This document shows positions 36,901 through 48,565 of a DNA stretch of 64,000 nucleotides, in pieces. The first letter of the stretch is position 1, and every line of letters begins with the position of its first letter. The DNA is from Sympetrum striolatum (lineage: Eukaryota > Arthropoda > Insecta > Odonata > Libellulidae), in contig OX388345.1 in assembly GCA_947579665.1 (NCBI GenBank), forward strand, positions 65,835,454-65,899,453. Direction: 5' to 3'. The position numbers and the translations under genes were made by a program. Below the pieces are notes generated by a model. The model was not told the origin of the DNA. It did no database searches and saw nothing but the letters and a program-made list of their open reading frames with translations.

Positions 36901-37056
36901 CAATTCTTCAGTTTCTTATAGATTTATTAACTCATTTTTTGTTAAATAAGGGACAAATACAAAATGACGCAATTTGAAATTATCAAGTTATTTAAATAAC
37001 ATTGAAAAAGGTATTTAAATATTAAATGGTGGTGTTATTTTAATAGATTTTTATAA
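33964..37056. other. no gene seen
   Basis: AT-rich. A block at 35189-35225 (AGGAAAACACCCAAAAGGAA and on) is shared with 49474-49509, marking copies of an unnamed dispersed repeat. A GC-balanced patch lies at 36170-36420 without a recognised feature. Confidence 0.35.
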
Positions 37057-37260
37057 TCTTATATATAAAAATGAAATGATGTTCGTGGCTTCGTCTAAAA
37101 CTCGAAAACGGCTCAACCGATTAGAATATTTTTTTTGTTCGCCTCGGTATGGAGGTGGTTTAGGGAAAAAATAGGAAAAACCCAAAAGGAATAGCCGAAA
37201 AATCGTAAAAGCATTTCCATAAGAAATGCACGTAAAGTTCATTTTTCTCGCAGCAGGCTT
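37057..37260. repeat. dispersed repeat with conserved CTCGAAAACGGCTCAACCG word
   Basis: Starts TTATATATAAAAATGAA, carries CTCGAAAACGGCTCAACCG, and ends near TTTCTCGCAGCAGGCTTTA. This arrangement recurs in arthropod rolling-circle (Helitron/Helentron-like) and short non-autonomous repeats as I recall, but I cannot fix the class. No coding frame. Confidence 0.35.
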
Positions 37261-39506
37261 TATTTCATTTGAAGATTTAAATTAGAAATAATTGTCATAC
37301 AAAGTCGAATCAAACACCAAAAGAAGGGGAATAGAATACAAATTCTTATTTTGGTCGTGAAATATCGTTTACGAATCGACATTTTGAGAATTTTGATAAA
37401 ATGCGTGAATATTTTATCAAAATTTCGAGGTTGTAAACAACCCATTCCCCTTGACAATGAAGGCGATTGTTGATCCCAAGTTCATGTATTTATCCATAAA
37501 AATGCATTAAGAATATAAGTCAAGTTAAAATTATTCCTGCTAATAAGTGATACACTTTATGAAGAAGAAAAAATTGCCTGAGATTTTAACATTTGCTGTT
37601 ACGAACAATATCCTGTGAAGAATCGCACGGAGAAAAGTACGAACATTAAAATTTTAATTTTGTACAATTTTGTTTAAATGTCAGTAGCAACCAAGTTTTA
37701 TTTACAGCAACGTAATTGTTTATTGAATTTTTAGTTAGAGTCTTAAAACGGTTTTACTCTCTCTCTACTCGAGGACTTAGTATACTATAGAAATTCCCTA
37801 TTTGTTAAGTATTGCTGGTATATGGTTTGCCTTCAGTCCAATGTTAAACTATGTAATTTTTTTCATATATGTAACTCTATGCATGAAAATGTCATCTTCG
37901 AATATATTAACTATAGGAATCATGTCCCTGAATTTCAATTATTTGCCGATATCACGGAAAACAATCGCAAATGATTAACAGAATTTACTAAAATTGAATC
38001 ATTCCCATATTTATATTGAAAATTGGTTTTACTCTTGAATCCTCACGTAAATAATTTAAATTTTTTCAATATTCATATATATCTCTAAATACTTATTTTT
38101 TATATACCCGCACCACCATTCCATCAAAACAACTAAGCTGTAAAAAAAGCATTATAATCATCATCAAAATTCGTCGAGACATAAGTAAGTCTGCGAACGA
38201 ATTCGGCTGAGCTGATAATGGCTAGCTTGTCTGTGTCTTCTTAGCGCCTCATAAATTTACGCAATTTTTGCTTGCGTTTTCGAGCTACAAAAAGATAAAA
38301 GATGCCTCGAAAATGCCACCTAAAAGCTTTCAAGGGACTAATTTTTATGGCCAAGGGAACACATACTGCTTACGTAATAGCGGTCCCTCCCTATCTCAAC
38401 GCCTTCCATTAAGATAGCGCACATTCTGAATGTCCTGAATAAGAGTGGGTTCATTAAAGAACCTACACTCAACAACTTTTTGCATTTTAATGTATATCTT
38501 CCCATTATATGAAGTAGGCCAATAGCCGAATAATGGATTTCTATAAATAGAGAGCTTAAGATAATTAAAGAGTATTTACGGGAACTAATTTAAAAATATT
38601 TCCAAAACAGTGCTTGCTAAGGAAAAGTCACAAATTTAGCTGGTTCTAAAAATTCAAAAGGCTACATAAAGTGGAGTGGGCGAATAATGTAAAAGAAATG
38701 TATTACAAATACATGTGAATAGGGATTTTTTTTCTTAATTAATGATAAGGTTGAAATTTAAACTGAAGAAAGGCAAGGAATCAATACTTACGTGCTATTG
38801 AAAAACATGCCTATAGAAGATGTATGCGACTGCTTTTCTCGTGTGAAATTTTGGTTAAAACGTTATTCATTTATCAACTCTAAGCATACAGTTAGATGTG
38901 GTAGACCATCAGAAGGCTCTCCTAGATTCCCTAATAAATACGTAGGAAGTCGAGATCTGAAGGATTTGCATTGAATGAGTATTCAACAGATAATTTCATG
39001 TTTAATATTTGAAGGTGAATTAAAAAAGGAAGTCTTTATGTACGATAATATTGCTCCGACACCCGGAAAGGTGATCATACTATTGGTGGTTCTTTACGTG
39101 ACATCGATACTGCCATGAATCAGTGAACTAAAACCGAGGATTCAAGCTAATACAGCTGCATTCTTTCTTTAAATGTTTCCAAAATGGTAGAATGAATATG
39201 AACTAGTTTTGACCTGCGTATTTCTTCCACTAATTGAAACTGATTTGCTACCTACGGATCATATATCGTTTGGGATTGACCGGGTATGAAATAGAATCAA
39301 TACGCACATCTTCTAATTTTTCTCCGTATTCACTCATGCTAATTTTTTTATAGATCGAAATAATCAAAGTTGTTCTTACTCAAAAGAGCGCATTCCAGGT
39401 TTGTGATGCGGGTATTACTAGAAATAGAAGTAATTTTTCATCTCGCTGTTTGATCAGCTTCCTACAAGTATCTAAAAATCATTTATAATATAATCTTTTA
39501 TTTCAG
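37261..39506. other. no gene seen
   Basis: AT-rich with no credible frame or repeat. Confidence 0.4.
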
Positions 39507-39585
39507 AGTATTAAGGCAGTTCATTGGCAGCCAATCTGAGGAATCACTCTCAACCAAATACATCCCAGGATTGGCACAGGTGGAG
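39507..39585 (+). other. candidate orphan coding exon, 79 bp
   Basis: Bounded by a good acceptor (CTTTTATTTCAG|A) and a strong donor (GGAG|GTAAGAG). Exactly one frame is open: 26 codons after one leading base, ending in phase 0, with ordinary globular composition (it includes SQSEESLSTKYIPGLAQ). It stands out from the AT-rich surroundings by balanced base use. No neighbouring exon was found in the window, so the parent gene and function are unknown. Confidence 0.35.
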
Positions 39586-39589
39586 GTAA

Positions 39590-41771
39590 GAGAACCTTCT
39601 TTCTTCTTCTTTTGTACATAAATTTACATTGCTCATTTTGTGCATATTTTTTATCATAATTGCCGAAGAATCGTCTCAGTCAGCTTTTCATTTTAATATT
39701 ATTTAATATTATATTCAATTTAAATATTAATTTACATTTGCATAACCCGCCTCAATACTTTTTGTTTTATTTTGATTAGGCACAGAATACGTTTGCTTAA
39801 TTTGCATGATCTGTTGCAAATATTATTTTGTTTAATGATTCAATAATATCCCAACTCATTCGATTAGCAATAGCCCCATGATCAAATCCATTATAAAGTT
39901 GCGGAGGAATTAATTTAATGCGTCATGATGATAATATCACTTTCAATTGCATAATAATAATAATAATGTAAACAAAAGGATGCTAAAAGGTTCTGTCAAG
40001 CATTTTTTATTTAAAAAATATAGTTTTTTTATTTCTAGAATTATTTAGTAGCATGCTGTACATACAGTGATCGGTTAATAATTGCTTTGGTTATATTATA
40101 AGTATGAAGATTTTTCTTCCTGTAAATTATCTTGTAAATTTTAGCTGTCCTCTTTATTGAATTATTTAGTTACCACATCTTTATTCAAGCTTGTAATTAT
40201 GGTTGTGAAATGTAAGGGTACAGTAGTGAAAAAATGGTGCGAAATGGTTTGGTTATTGTGCAAAGTAGTCGATGAAACTCAATATTTTTACAATTTGACA
40301 ACTTTCCACCTTCGAGGATTAATACAGCAGTATCTACAGGCATACTACAAGGAATATTAGGGAGAAGCCTTGAGATATTTATATAGTTTAAAGATACTAT
40401 GATATTTTTTTATGATATTTGTCAATTAACGAATATGTTTTGTCAATAACGAACCTTATAGAAATCCATTTTATTTAAGCTGTTGTTAAATTATATCATT
40501 CTCTAATCAATATGGTGTTGCATAGCTAGATTAACATTGATCAGAATTATTATCCTGCTTCCTAAATTGGGAAGTCTCTTTGTCTCTCTAAACTGCAATG
40601 TGTTTCTTGTTTGAATTCAAGCGAGTACTTCTCGTGTACGCACTGTTATTTCTACGGCGAGTCTTTACCATGTCACTCCAGTTCGCTTCCGACCGCATCA
40701 GCAGATATGGCTCTCCTGACACCGTTTGCTTACCGCCATTATATTTTTATTAAAACATTGTTCGGTTCTCTCGGTCCCGTTCCCACGACTTGTCCGACAT
40801 GAATTTCGGTATCCGCACCAGAACGGATGTTGATAGCAATTTCCTCCTCCGTCATTCTTTATTATTGGCGGTTTTGCCTTTCTCAGAGCGGAAAGGGGAA
40901 TGCGTTTTGCAACGCGAGTTCACGTGCAATTCGGGATTTGTTGCGTCAGCTTTGTCGGCGTCAAGGATAGTCAAGCAGTGTTTTATCACAATAGCTGTCC
41001 GCTTGAGCTCATTGATCACCCGATGTTGCACGCTCTACGAGACCGTTCCTCATTTGTACTCCCGCACTCCGGAACGAATAACTTTATTCGTAGGTTACAG
41101 TTATATCCAGCTTCGTTATGTTTTCCCATTTCCGCAACTTTGCATGCACTACCAAATATCCCGTGATGTTCTGCGTCGAACGTATTAATGCTTTAACATG
41201 TGGCATTCGGTAAGTCAGGCAATATCGCAATGGGTTCCCTACTTTCATTCATCGACTTATAATTTCAAATTTGAGTCCGCGGTTCTTTTCATACTATTTC
41301 GTGTCTATGCTTGCCATTTTCTGCAGTCAAAGGTTAATGTTTCGTATAGCTGGCGATCGCTTTAACAGATTCAACTCATAGCATGGTTTTCTGATTCTTG
41401 GATTTGTTTTTCGATATAATTATTTATAGAATAACACCAAAAATCCATTGGATGTCTCATCAGGTTTTGATGGTTGTTTGGTGTTGCCCCAGTAATGTTA
41501 AATTACGCTAGCAATAGACTTAATCATTCTAAGTGGTAGTTTTTTTAAATATCGCTTTAAGTCCATAATTATTCATTCAAACTGACAATAAACTTACTCA
41601 AAATGACGTAAAATGTCGTAATCATCTTACAATATATTATTATGGCGTTAAAAATTGTTTCTTCTTTTAAATTAACTAACAATTTCAATGCATGGTTCAC
41701 ATATTAGTTTCCTTTACCGATGAAGGAATCCTTTGCGGGGAAGCTGACTGTCTTGAAGCCGTATTTCTTAA

Positions 41772-41777
<6 letters not shown>
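39590..41777. other. no gene seen
   Basis: AT-rich apart from a GC-balanced part (40610-41190) that holds overlapping open frames without domains, initiator context or splice bounds. Confidence 0.35.

Positions 41778-41830
<53 letters not shown>
41778..41830. repeat. AT dinucleotide microsatellite
   Basis: About 26 uninterrupted AT units. Confidence 0.95.
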
Positions 41831-41834
<4 letters not shown>

Positions 41835-43189
41835 TTCATGAATGATACTTTATTAATTATCAGTATCGCTTGTTTTAGGCCTGGTAACTAAATGAATATT
41901 TGCACTAAATCACTCTCTTGCAGCTCTAAAAGGACAGACATTGCTATTGCTGCTGAAAGCTGTGATGCAGATTTGTATAGAGCTCTTTGCCCTTTTACCC
42001 TTCTACAAAGAGGTGCATTTCGTTTAAAATTCCAATTATATCCTATTCAACCTTTCTGTACTCATTGGTCTGATCTGATTGACCTAATCTACAATAGACA
42101 ATACAATCTGGAATCGAAGCTAATGTCTGAAAATAAAAAATAGTGCCTCTCACAGCTTGAGTAAATTCAGGTTAACCCCCATCCGAAGCTACACGATAAT
42201 GCATATCTCAATCGCATTCATGCGGGTCTATAGGAGAACCTTTAAAAATAAAACATTACGTCTGACTTGGCTTAGCACTTTGATAGAAAAGAGATTTTAA
42301 GCTACGCTTCCTCCTATCGTTGTTTCGTGATATGCGTGCACTACTCTTAATGCTGGTGCAGTGTTCGGAATGGGCCGATTTAAAGGCAGAACTACGAATA
42401 ATCATACTGGTAGTCGAGAAAGTAATCATCCCGAAGACTAGCTGAATCCTCGTCCTCTTTACCATTAACTGGAAAGAGTTTTGCATACGGAAAGGAACTT
42501 ACATGGCTAGAAGCGGAGCTTGGAAGTAATCATACTGATGCACACTAATATATATTTATTTATCACCGGAGGGAAAAGGGAATGGAACGCATTTTCTGGA
42601 GAGCAACTCATTCCAATACCGGAGAATTTTAAAAAGGTTTAAATTAGCTTAAAAAATTATAAAATTTAAGTTTTTTATATGCTTGGTTCTTAGTTTTAAA
42701 TCACATTATAAACTAAAGTAAATGATAATATTTTCCAGGTAGTATAGTGCGTTAAGTTATGTAGTATCAATTAATTCAATCTACTGCATCTGTGTTTAGT
42801 GGAGGTGTTTGTATATTTGCATGTTATTTGACTTATTGTACGAATTGGATTTATTGTAAAGATCAGTACTGTCTACGGCAGGTTTTTGAGGGGTCGCCCT
42901 CCCGTCCTTGGACGAGTGTCGGACAGATTGCTCTGTTTTTATTATAATATATATATATAGTACACTATATCCCTCTCGTCAGTTGTCACCTGGTACTCTT
43001 ACTAAATCGCAGCGATAAAATTATATAAAAATATATTTATATTAATATGTTTACCATAGCATTCTTTACATTAATGACATCCATGTGGTTTCCTTAGGAA
43101 TTATCAGTTTTTCCATACTATTACCTAACGGTAAATATTACCACTAAGTACGATCAGCATATATGCAGAAGGATATGGCTTTGTATTGC
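41831..43189. other. no gene seen
   Basis: No credible coding frame. A short TA-rich run lies at 42946-42966. Confidence 0.4.
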
Positions 43190-43960
43190 GATATAAAATG
43201 GCGGCCATAATTTGATTTAATCTTCGATCTCGTGTCCTTCTTCGACGTTATGTCAGTGACTGAAAGAGATTGGGATCTGCGAAATGCCACGGCGGCTGCT
43301 GAAGGTTATACCGGCATTTTCTCGCTTCAGTCGTACGTTTCATGCACTTGATATTTACCACCGTGTAACCATTCGTTTTTAAACATATTCACGGAAGATT
43401 CCTTCAAATGATTAATCGCATACAAAAGGTATACTCAGGTTGATCAATCGCCGCCATGCGAAAAGGGATTCCAATAAGAGGAAATCTGCTTGTTTTCGAG
43501 CGTTAATTCAATTCCGAGTGCGAAGGCGCCGTCTTAAAACGCACTTAATGGAGTTAGAGAAAAGGTAAATGTCCTCGTCGACCTTGGCGGTCATTCGCTT
43601 GGAGAATTCGCGCGTTTTCCGCGACTCGAACAATTTTTCAAGTACGTCATGGCATAATTCACGCGAAAGGGAAAGGCAAGTAGTGCTCCATCCTACGCAG
43701 CTGCCACTTCAGCCCCCGCTTTCAAATGGAATGGCTCCGAGCATCGCGAATGGCATGACTACCCATGAATCGCAATGTTTTCCTCTTCATCGCGGACTGA
43801 GTTTACACAGATGGTCAAGTGCTTTTCAAAACTTACAAGCAACGTAATTATGCGAAATGCTTAATGACTCTTTATCGCGGGTAATAAAGAAAATCGTATG
43901 GGATTCGGAATGCCTACGACCCCGACATAACCTTATGCAACCCTCGAGCTCTCCGAGTCT
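43190..43960. other. GC-balanced island, possible regulatory DNA
   Basis: Sharply richer in G+C and CpG than its flanks, with words such as CATAATTACG-like homeodomain-type sites (TAATTA/TAAT) and several CGCGAA words. Frames are open only in short runs. The texture is that of conserved non-coding or promoter DNA, but conservation cannot be judged here. Confidence 0.2.
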
Positions 43961-44540
43961 ATTATCGCTTCCATTTATTCTCTAAGAAATTAACACATTC
44001 GTAATTTGTATAAATTTTGCTGGTTTGGCGAAATTATTTTCCGCGATGTTTGTTTCTTTCTTTGCTGAAAGCAAATAGTAGTAGCTCTTTCGTTTTTTAT
44101 TCAGACAAAGAAACAAGAGGTGACCACGTCCCTAGGGAAGAAATGTCCTTATTGTTTAGTAGCTGTTTTATATCTGTGAACACTGTAATTTTTTGTCACT
44201 TTAGTTGGAGAAAGTTGCGATTATGTCTGATCAACTAATGGCGAAGTTTATACACGGCTATTTCTTTATTACTAAATAAAGATTCCGAGGCACCAAAAGT
44301 TACATGGCAGAATAGCCTAAAAATCCTGACATTAAATATCCCAAATAATGGCTCATAATACCCCCGTTTAGATACAAATTTTAATAAATACTCATTTTCA
44401 TGGCATGTTAAATTATTGTCATGAGTATTAGAAATTTTTATTACCTAAAGAGTAGAAAAATTGTCACCTGAATTATACAAATAGAGTTTCGAAAACGTAA
44501 TCCCTCTAGGAAAAGGGTTGAGGTGACTTTGTACATAAGG

Positions 44541-44690
44541 GCGTGCACCCAGGAAAATTCCCAAGGAAAAACGGACTTGAAAAAAGTCTGACGGGCCGGG
44601 AATCGAACCCGGGATCGTTCTCTATCCTGGAGGCTGCTCCCGGTTTCGATTCCCGGACCCGTCAGACTTTTTTCAAGTCTATACATCTCA
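44541..44690. repeat. palindromic tRNA-like repeat, copy 1
   Basis: Arms 44574-44614 and 44638-44679 are inverted repeats with two 1-base gaps and few mismatches, around a 23-base loop. On the - strand the left arm carries GGTTCGATTCC (44599-44609), an exact Pol III B box; the right arm carries GGTTTCGATTCC on the + strand. A tail AGGAAAATTCCCAAGGA (44551-44567) is shared with 63311-63327. This fits a tRNA-derived SINE or a foldback element; no full tRNA cloverleaf is present. Confidence 0.65.
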
Positions 44691-47600
44691 CAATAATCAC
44701 AGAATTCGGAGAACTATTCTAAATATTTCTTCTGCATTGGTTACAGGGACTTAAAATTCCTAGGAATACGTGAAAGCGATCCAATGGAGAAAAATAAATA
44801 CAGTTTGGTCAACCATATGATATGTGCCATTGCGGAAATTCGTAAAATAAGGAAATTAGTTTTATTGCTCATTCTGATTTTTTTCGGAAGTTATTCAAAT
44901 TTTCGTATCTGCCAATCGCTTCTATTTTTTAATTAATTGGATTACTGTAATCGCGATTTTGTTTTGAAATATACTTGTTTCGATAAATGATGGTATCCTG
45001 TCAGTACCATGGTGATAAGGAATTTCCGTCGCGAATACAGTTGAGTGATACGACGACATATGTTCGACTTATCTGAGGTTTTCCCCGTTTCAGATAAAAG
45101 CTAACGAAAGTGACATTTTAATGCAGTATCTCCGAAGCGAGCGGGTTTCCTAACTTTGATAGTACATCATTTCGTCGCGGTTTTCCCTTATTTTCTCTAA
45201 TCTCTCTCCAATGGCAATCAGTTTTCCTATTTTGGTGAAATGTAATCGCGTTCGGTATGGAGCAAACGAAAGGATAGGCGGCAGGGAATTGAGAAATATT
45301 CAATTGGACTTTCAAACGAAAGAGAATAATCTACGTGTCAATAGCATATGCACGTAACGTTCGCGAGGACCTATTTACGCTGACCATTCCAGCATTGCGT
45401 GAATCTAAATGCAGGTATTGCACAGTGCAAAATTCAGCTCGTGAAAATTCTCGTGAAAATGGAAAGTTTAGGATAAAAAGAACTCTTCGTAACTGATGAA
45501 GTAGGTATCCTTCATACACCTTAGGTCGTTCACATTTTGCTGTCCTAGTTTGATGGTTTGAAATACAACGAACACTGAAAGTTCTTTTAAAACGCATTCA
45601 TTGTGGCGGTGTTCCTTCCCTCTATCGTAGGGTATCAAATGACTTAGAAAGATGGTTTCATAAATAAATGGGAATTGATAAGGAGGCCAAAACTTGCGGA
45701 ATATTTTTCTAACACGTGAAATTGTATAATGATTAGAAAACCATTAAATAAGAACAACACAACTGTATGTGGATGAGTGTTCACGCCATCCTTGTTATTT
45801 GGTTAAGGAAGTTTCGTGTGGCAGGTGAGGCTGATGTGTTAACTGAATGCTGTTTGAATGGGTTGTATGAGTTGTCTGCCTGGCAAAATAGAGACAAAGT
45901 CACTAATTCTACTACTTATTAATGTTAAGGGCAAAAATTGGGTAACCCCTGGCCTATTAAAAAGCTCAATTAGGGCATTGTTCCTTCGACTACTAATTTG
46001 GTCCTTTAGCAAGGGCATATATTCCAATTTCACTCTCTCAGTCGATACAGGGTAATATAATTTTCATAGCACATAAAGGAAGAAAGATTTCTACCGAACA
46101 GCGTAAGTTTTAAAGAAATTCAAATCAACGCTTTCATAATGAAGTTGCATTATGAAGTTTTTGCGGTGTTAATTTCGCTAATATATATCGCACCTTCCAA
46201 TAGATATCCAAAATCATAGATTTTTACTTCTCATATTATTATTTAGTTTTAGGCTAAGGTTAATAATGAAAATAGAGCTTTCAAGTAAAATTTCGAATAT
46301 ATTTCAGCTCACTTATATTTTTCTTAAGACGTCTTAGTCACAATCACAATACTTTCTTATTTATCCAGCTTTTAAATCTTACAGATATATTTTCCGGTGC
46401 AGGATTTCTCTGTTTTTTAAGAATTTAGAATTATTTTTCCAATTGAACTCCCTTAGCTAACGTATTACGTCTCCTGATGTCCAAGATTTCTATCAATTTG
46501 ACCCCAATGTTTCGGAAATATTTCAACAGATTTACCATTCGTCCCATCAATATGCTTTGCTTTGGTGCGATATCATGTGAATAGTGCGTAAAAATTGTGT
46601 TTAAAATAGCCGCATTTGAAGGAAAATTTATTTCGAGAATTTTTACGATTGACCGCCAATTAATCTAATGTAGATACTATCAGGCTGATGATCTAGGCAT
46701 AAATGATAATTAATCTTCAAGTCGTGAGATTATACATTCACAGTATAGTAAGTATACATAATATAATAAAAATGGATTTGAAATCATAATTTTTCTCATA
46801 TCTGCGTACATTGTTGAATGAAAAATCTTATTTCGTATGATGATATCTAAATTTATGCTATGTCATTGTACATAACAATGTAATACTCGAAATATGTCCA
46901 AATAGAAGATCATCAAAACGTATTTTTCAACCTAGGAGTAAGTTTACGAAGTCGATTAGGTAGTTTATCGGGGCATAAAGCGCAAATATGACATGAGAAG
47001 AATAGAACAGTCCATACACCTATTCATTTCAACTTTCCATAACTGCAATTCAAGTGTATATCTGAAAATATATAGGACCAGCGTGAAACATTTGAAATTA
47101 AAACAGTATTTTATGCGATCCATCACATGGAATCCTTCCAGCAAAATACTTCTCGAGCAGATTTTATAGAAGAGTACTACTGCATCTCTAGAAATATTTT
47201 CGAAGTTTTCCGTTCCAAAAGTAAGACATTTCCATCAAACTCCATGCGGACTCTTCTTCAATCTCCCTTCCTGTTGCTTCAAGACGAACTCCATCCTGAT
47301 GATAAACTATCCCTCCCTCCACTCCAAACTCTTCTCATTTCTCTTATGCTTCAAGTTTCTGCCACTTCTTCCTGCTTCCCCCTCTGCCCTCCCCATTATT
47401 TCCGTTGGATGAGTTTTGGGTGCAAGTGGAGATGCCTTCCCAAAGTCCTTCAAATAAAGTAATGCCACTACCTCATTATCACTCTCAATACTTCTCCCCT
47501 GTTCCTTCCTCACTCATTCTATACCCCTACCATCAAGTGTTTTCTCTTTACACGTATTTTCTTATACAAATAATTCTCCTAAACTATTTCCAGTATGTTT

Positions 47601-48084
47601 CACTTCGTAAAACGGAAAATGAAGAATACTGACGACAATAGTTTTCGTGAAAGAATAAATGATGGAATAGTTCACTTTGCTCTTCGACTCGCATACGTTT
47701 GAAATACCAATACAAGATATCACGATTTATATTAAATAAATTAAATGAATATATCTTTATTCAGCTTTGCAGTGAGGCTTTAAAGCCATACATAACTTTA
47801 AATCGATTGAATGTTATCATAAATGTTCCTCTTCACCTTAAATTATTTTTCTAATGACATAAATACCAAAATATGCCATTTTACTTTCAGTATTTTATAT
47901 TCGGTTCTCCAGAAATAATCTGGTCGAGAATAGAACGGTAATTCTTAGTTTGAAATTCTTTCAGTAAGTTATAGCGCTGCAGTTATCTCATGATTGTATT
48001 CTACTTCGACGTTTCCCTGCTAGCTATGGCTACTTTTATTCAACTTCGTAATGAAGGCCATTCATGCATAGGTGATCTAACTTT
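44691..48084. other. no gene seen
   Basis: A GC-balanced part (45000-45600) and a T+C-rich part (47220-47560) break otherwise AT-rich DNA. Frames there are compositional. Confidence 0.4.
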
Positions 48085-48213
48085 CAGTATATTCATCTGC
48101 CTTAAAATTCTCTATTCTGTGCTATTTATTTCCTTTCTTGGTAGCCTACCCTTTATGTCATTTAGCATCTTCTGTACTTGTCTTTCCCTCTGTTTTTCCC
48201 TTCTATTCGGCCT

Positions 48214-48224
48214 TCAATTACTTT
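48214..48224. repeat. 11-bp target-site duplication, left
   Basis: TCAATTACTTT, identical to 48426-48436. Confidence 0.85.
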
Positions 48225-48318
48225 TAACTCAATTTGCGAAGGTGTTGCCTTGTGGAAGGCCATAATAATGGAAAAGAATTACTTCGTACACTCTCATAGA
48301 ATTTATTGGTGAGACATG

Positions 48319-48344
48319 TTTTGCTAGCGGACTAGCATCATCAA
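48319..48344 (-). ncRNA. hammerhead-like motif, - strand unit
   Basis: On the - strand: TTGATGA, one base, GCTAG-loop-CTAGC, then AAAAC. Compared with CUGANGA and GAAA it has lost C3 and G12, so it should be inactive. Confidence 0.35.
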
Positions 48345-48346
48345 GT

Positions 48347-48378
48347 CTAACGACGCTAGTCCGCTAGCGAAACATGTC
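48347..48378 (+). ncRNA. hammerhead-like motif, + strand unit
   Basis: On the + strand: CTAACGA (48347-48353), one base, GCTAG (48355-48359), loop, CTAGC (48364-48368), GAAAC (48369-48373), ATGTC. G5 of CUGANGA is replaced by A, which should abolish cleavage; the other arm keeps G at this position. Confidence 0.4.
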
Positions 48379-48425
48379 CAACCAATAAATCTGTGGAAAT
48401 GCACAAAGTAATTCTTTTCCATTAC

Positions 48426-48436
48426 TCAATTACTTT
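48426..48436. repeat. 11-bp target-site duplication, right
   Basis: TCAATTACTTT, identical to 48214-48224. Confidence 0.85.
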
Positions 48437-48565
48437 CTTTAGCACGCCCTCTCCTATCAATATTTTACCCACCCATTTCCTTTGTCGATACCTAATTACT
48501 TCAATTAAGCTCTCTCTTTTCCAATCATCTGTAGCACATCCGTATTCCATAGTGATCACACAGTA

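Larger units (their letters stand above)
48225..48425. mobile_element. 201-bp Penelope-like insertion, two head-to-head units
   Basis: Bounded by the perfect duplication TCAATTACTTT (48214-48224, 48426-48436). Most of it (48266-48424) is a diverged palindrome of 159 bp. Each arm, read outward from the centre, contains a hammerhead-like core, the stem GCTAG/CTAGC with loop, (G/A)AAAC, ATGTC, then ACCAATAAAT and finally AAGTAATTCTTTTCCATTA. The - strand unit runs 41 bp further than the + strand unit. Penelope-like elements are known to carry hammerhead motifs and to occur as partial, inverted joined copies; no coding part remains here. Confidence 0.65.
48085..48565 (-). pseudogene. LINE reverse-transcriptase C-terminal remnant, copy 1
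   Basis: On the - strand, 48565-48437 then 48213-48085 encode the C-terminal tail that follows the reverse-transcriptase domain in many insect non-LTR retrotransposons: VIRYRQRKWVGKIL, then GEGVLKKVIEGRIEGK, then a decayed basic region ending near RQMN. The two parts are separated by the insertion 48225-48425; dropping it and one 11-bp duplication gives an unbroken frame across the junction. Frameshifts near 48520 and 48175 and stops make it dead. The 5' and catalytic parts are absent. Confidence 0.75.

Noticed and set aside
40790..41188. 132-codon frame in a GC-balanced part
   Set aside because: No domain, competing open frame on the same strand, no splice or start context.
44599..44672. 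Possible tRNA gene
   Set aside because: A perfect T-arm-like word is present, but no A box, acceptor stem or anticodon arm completes a cloverleaf.
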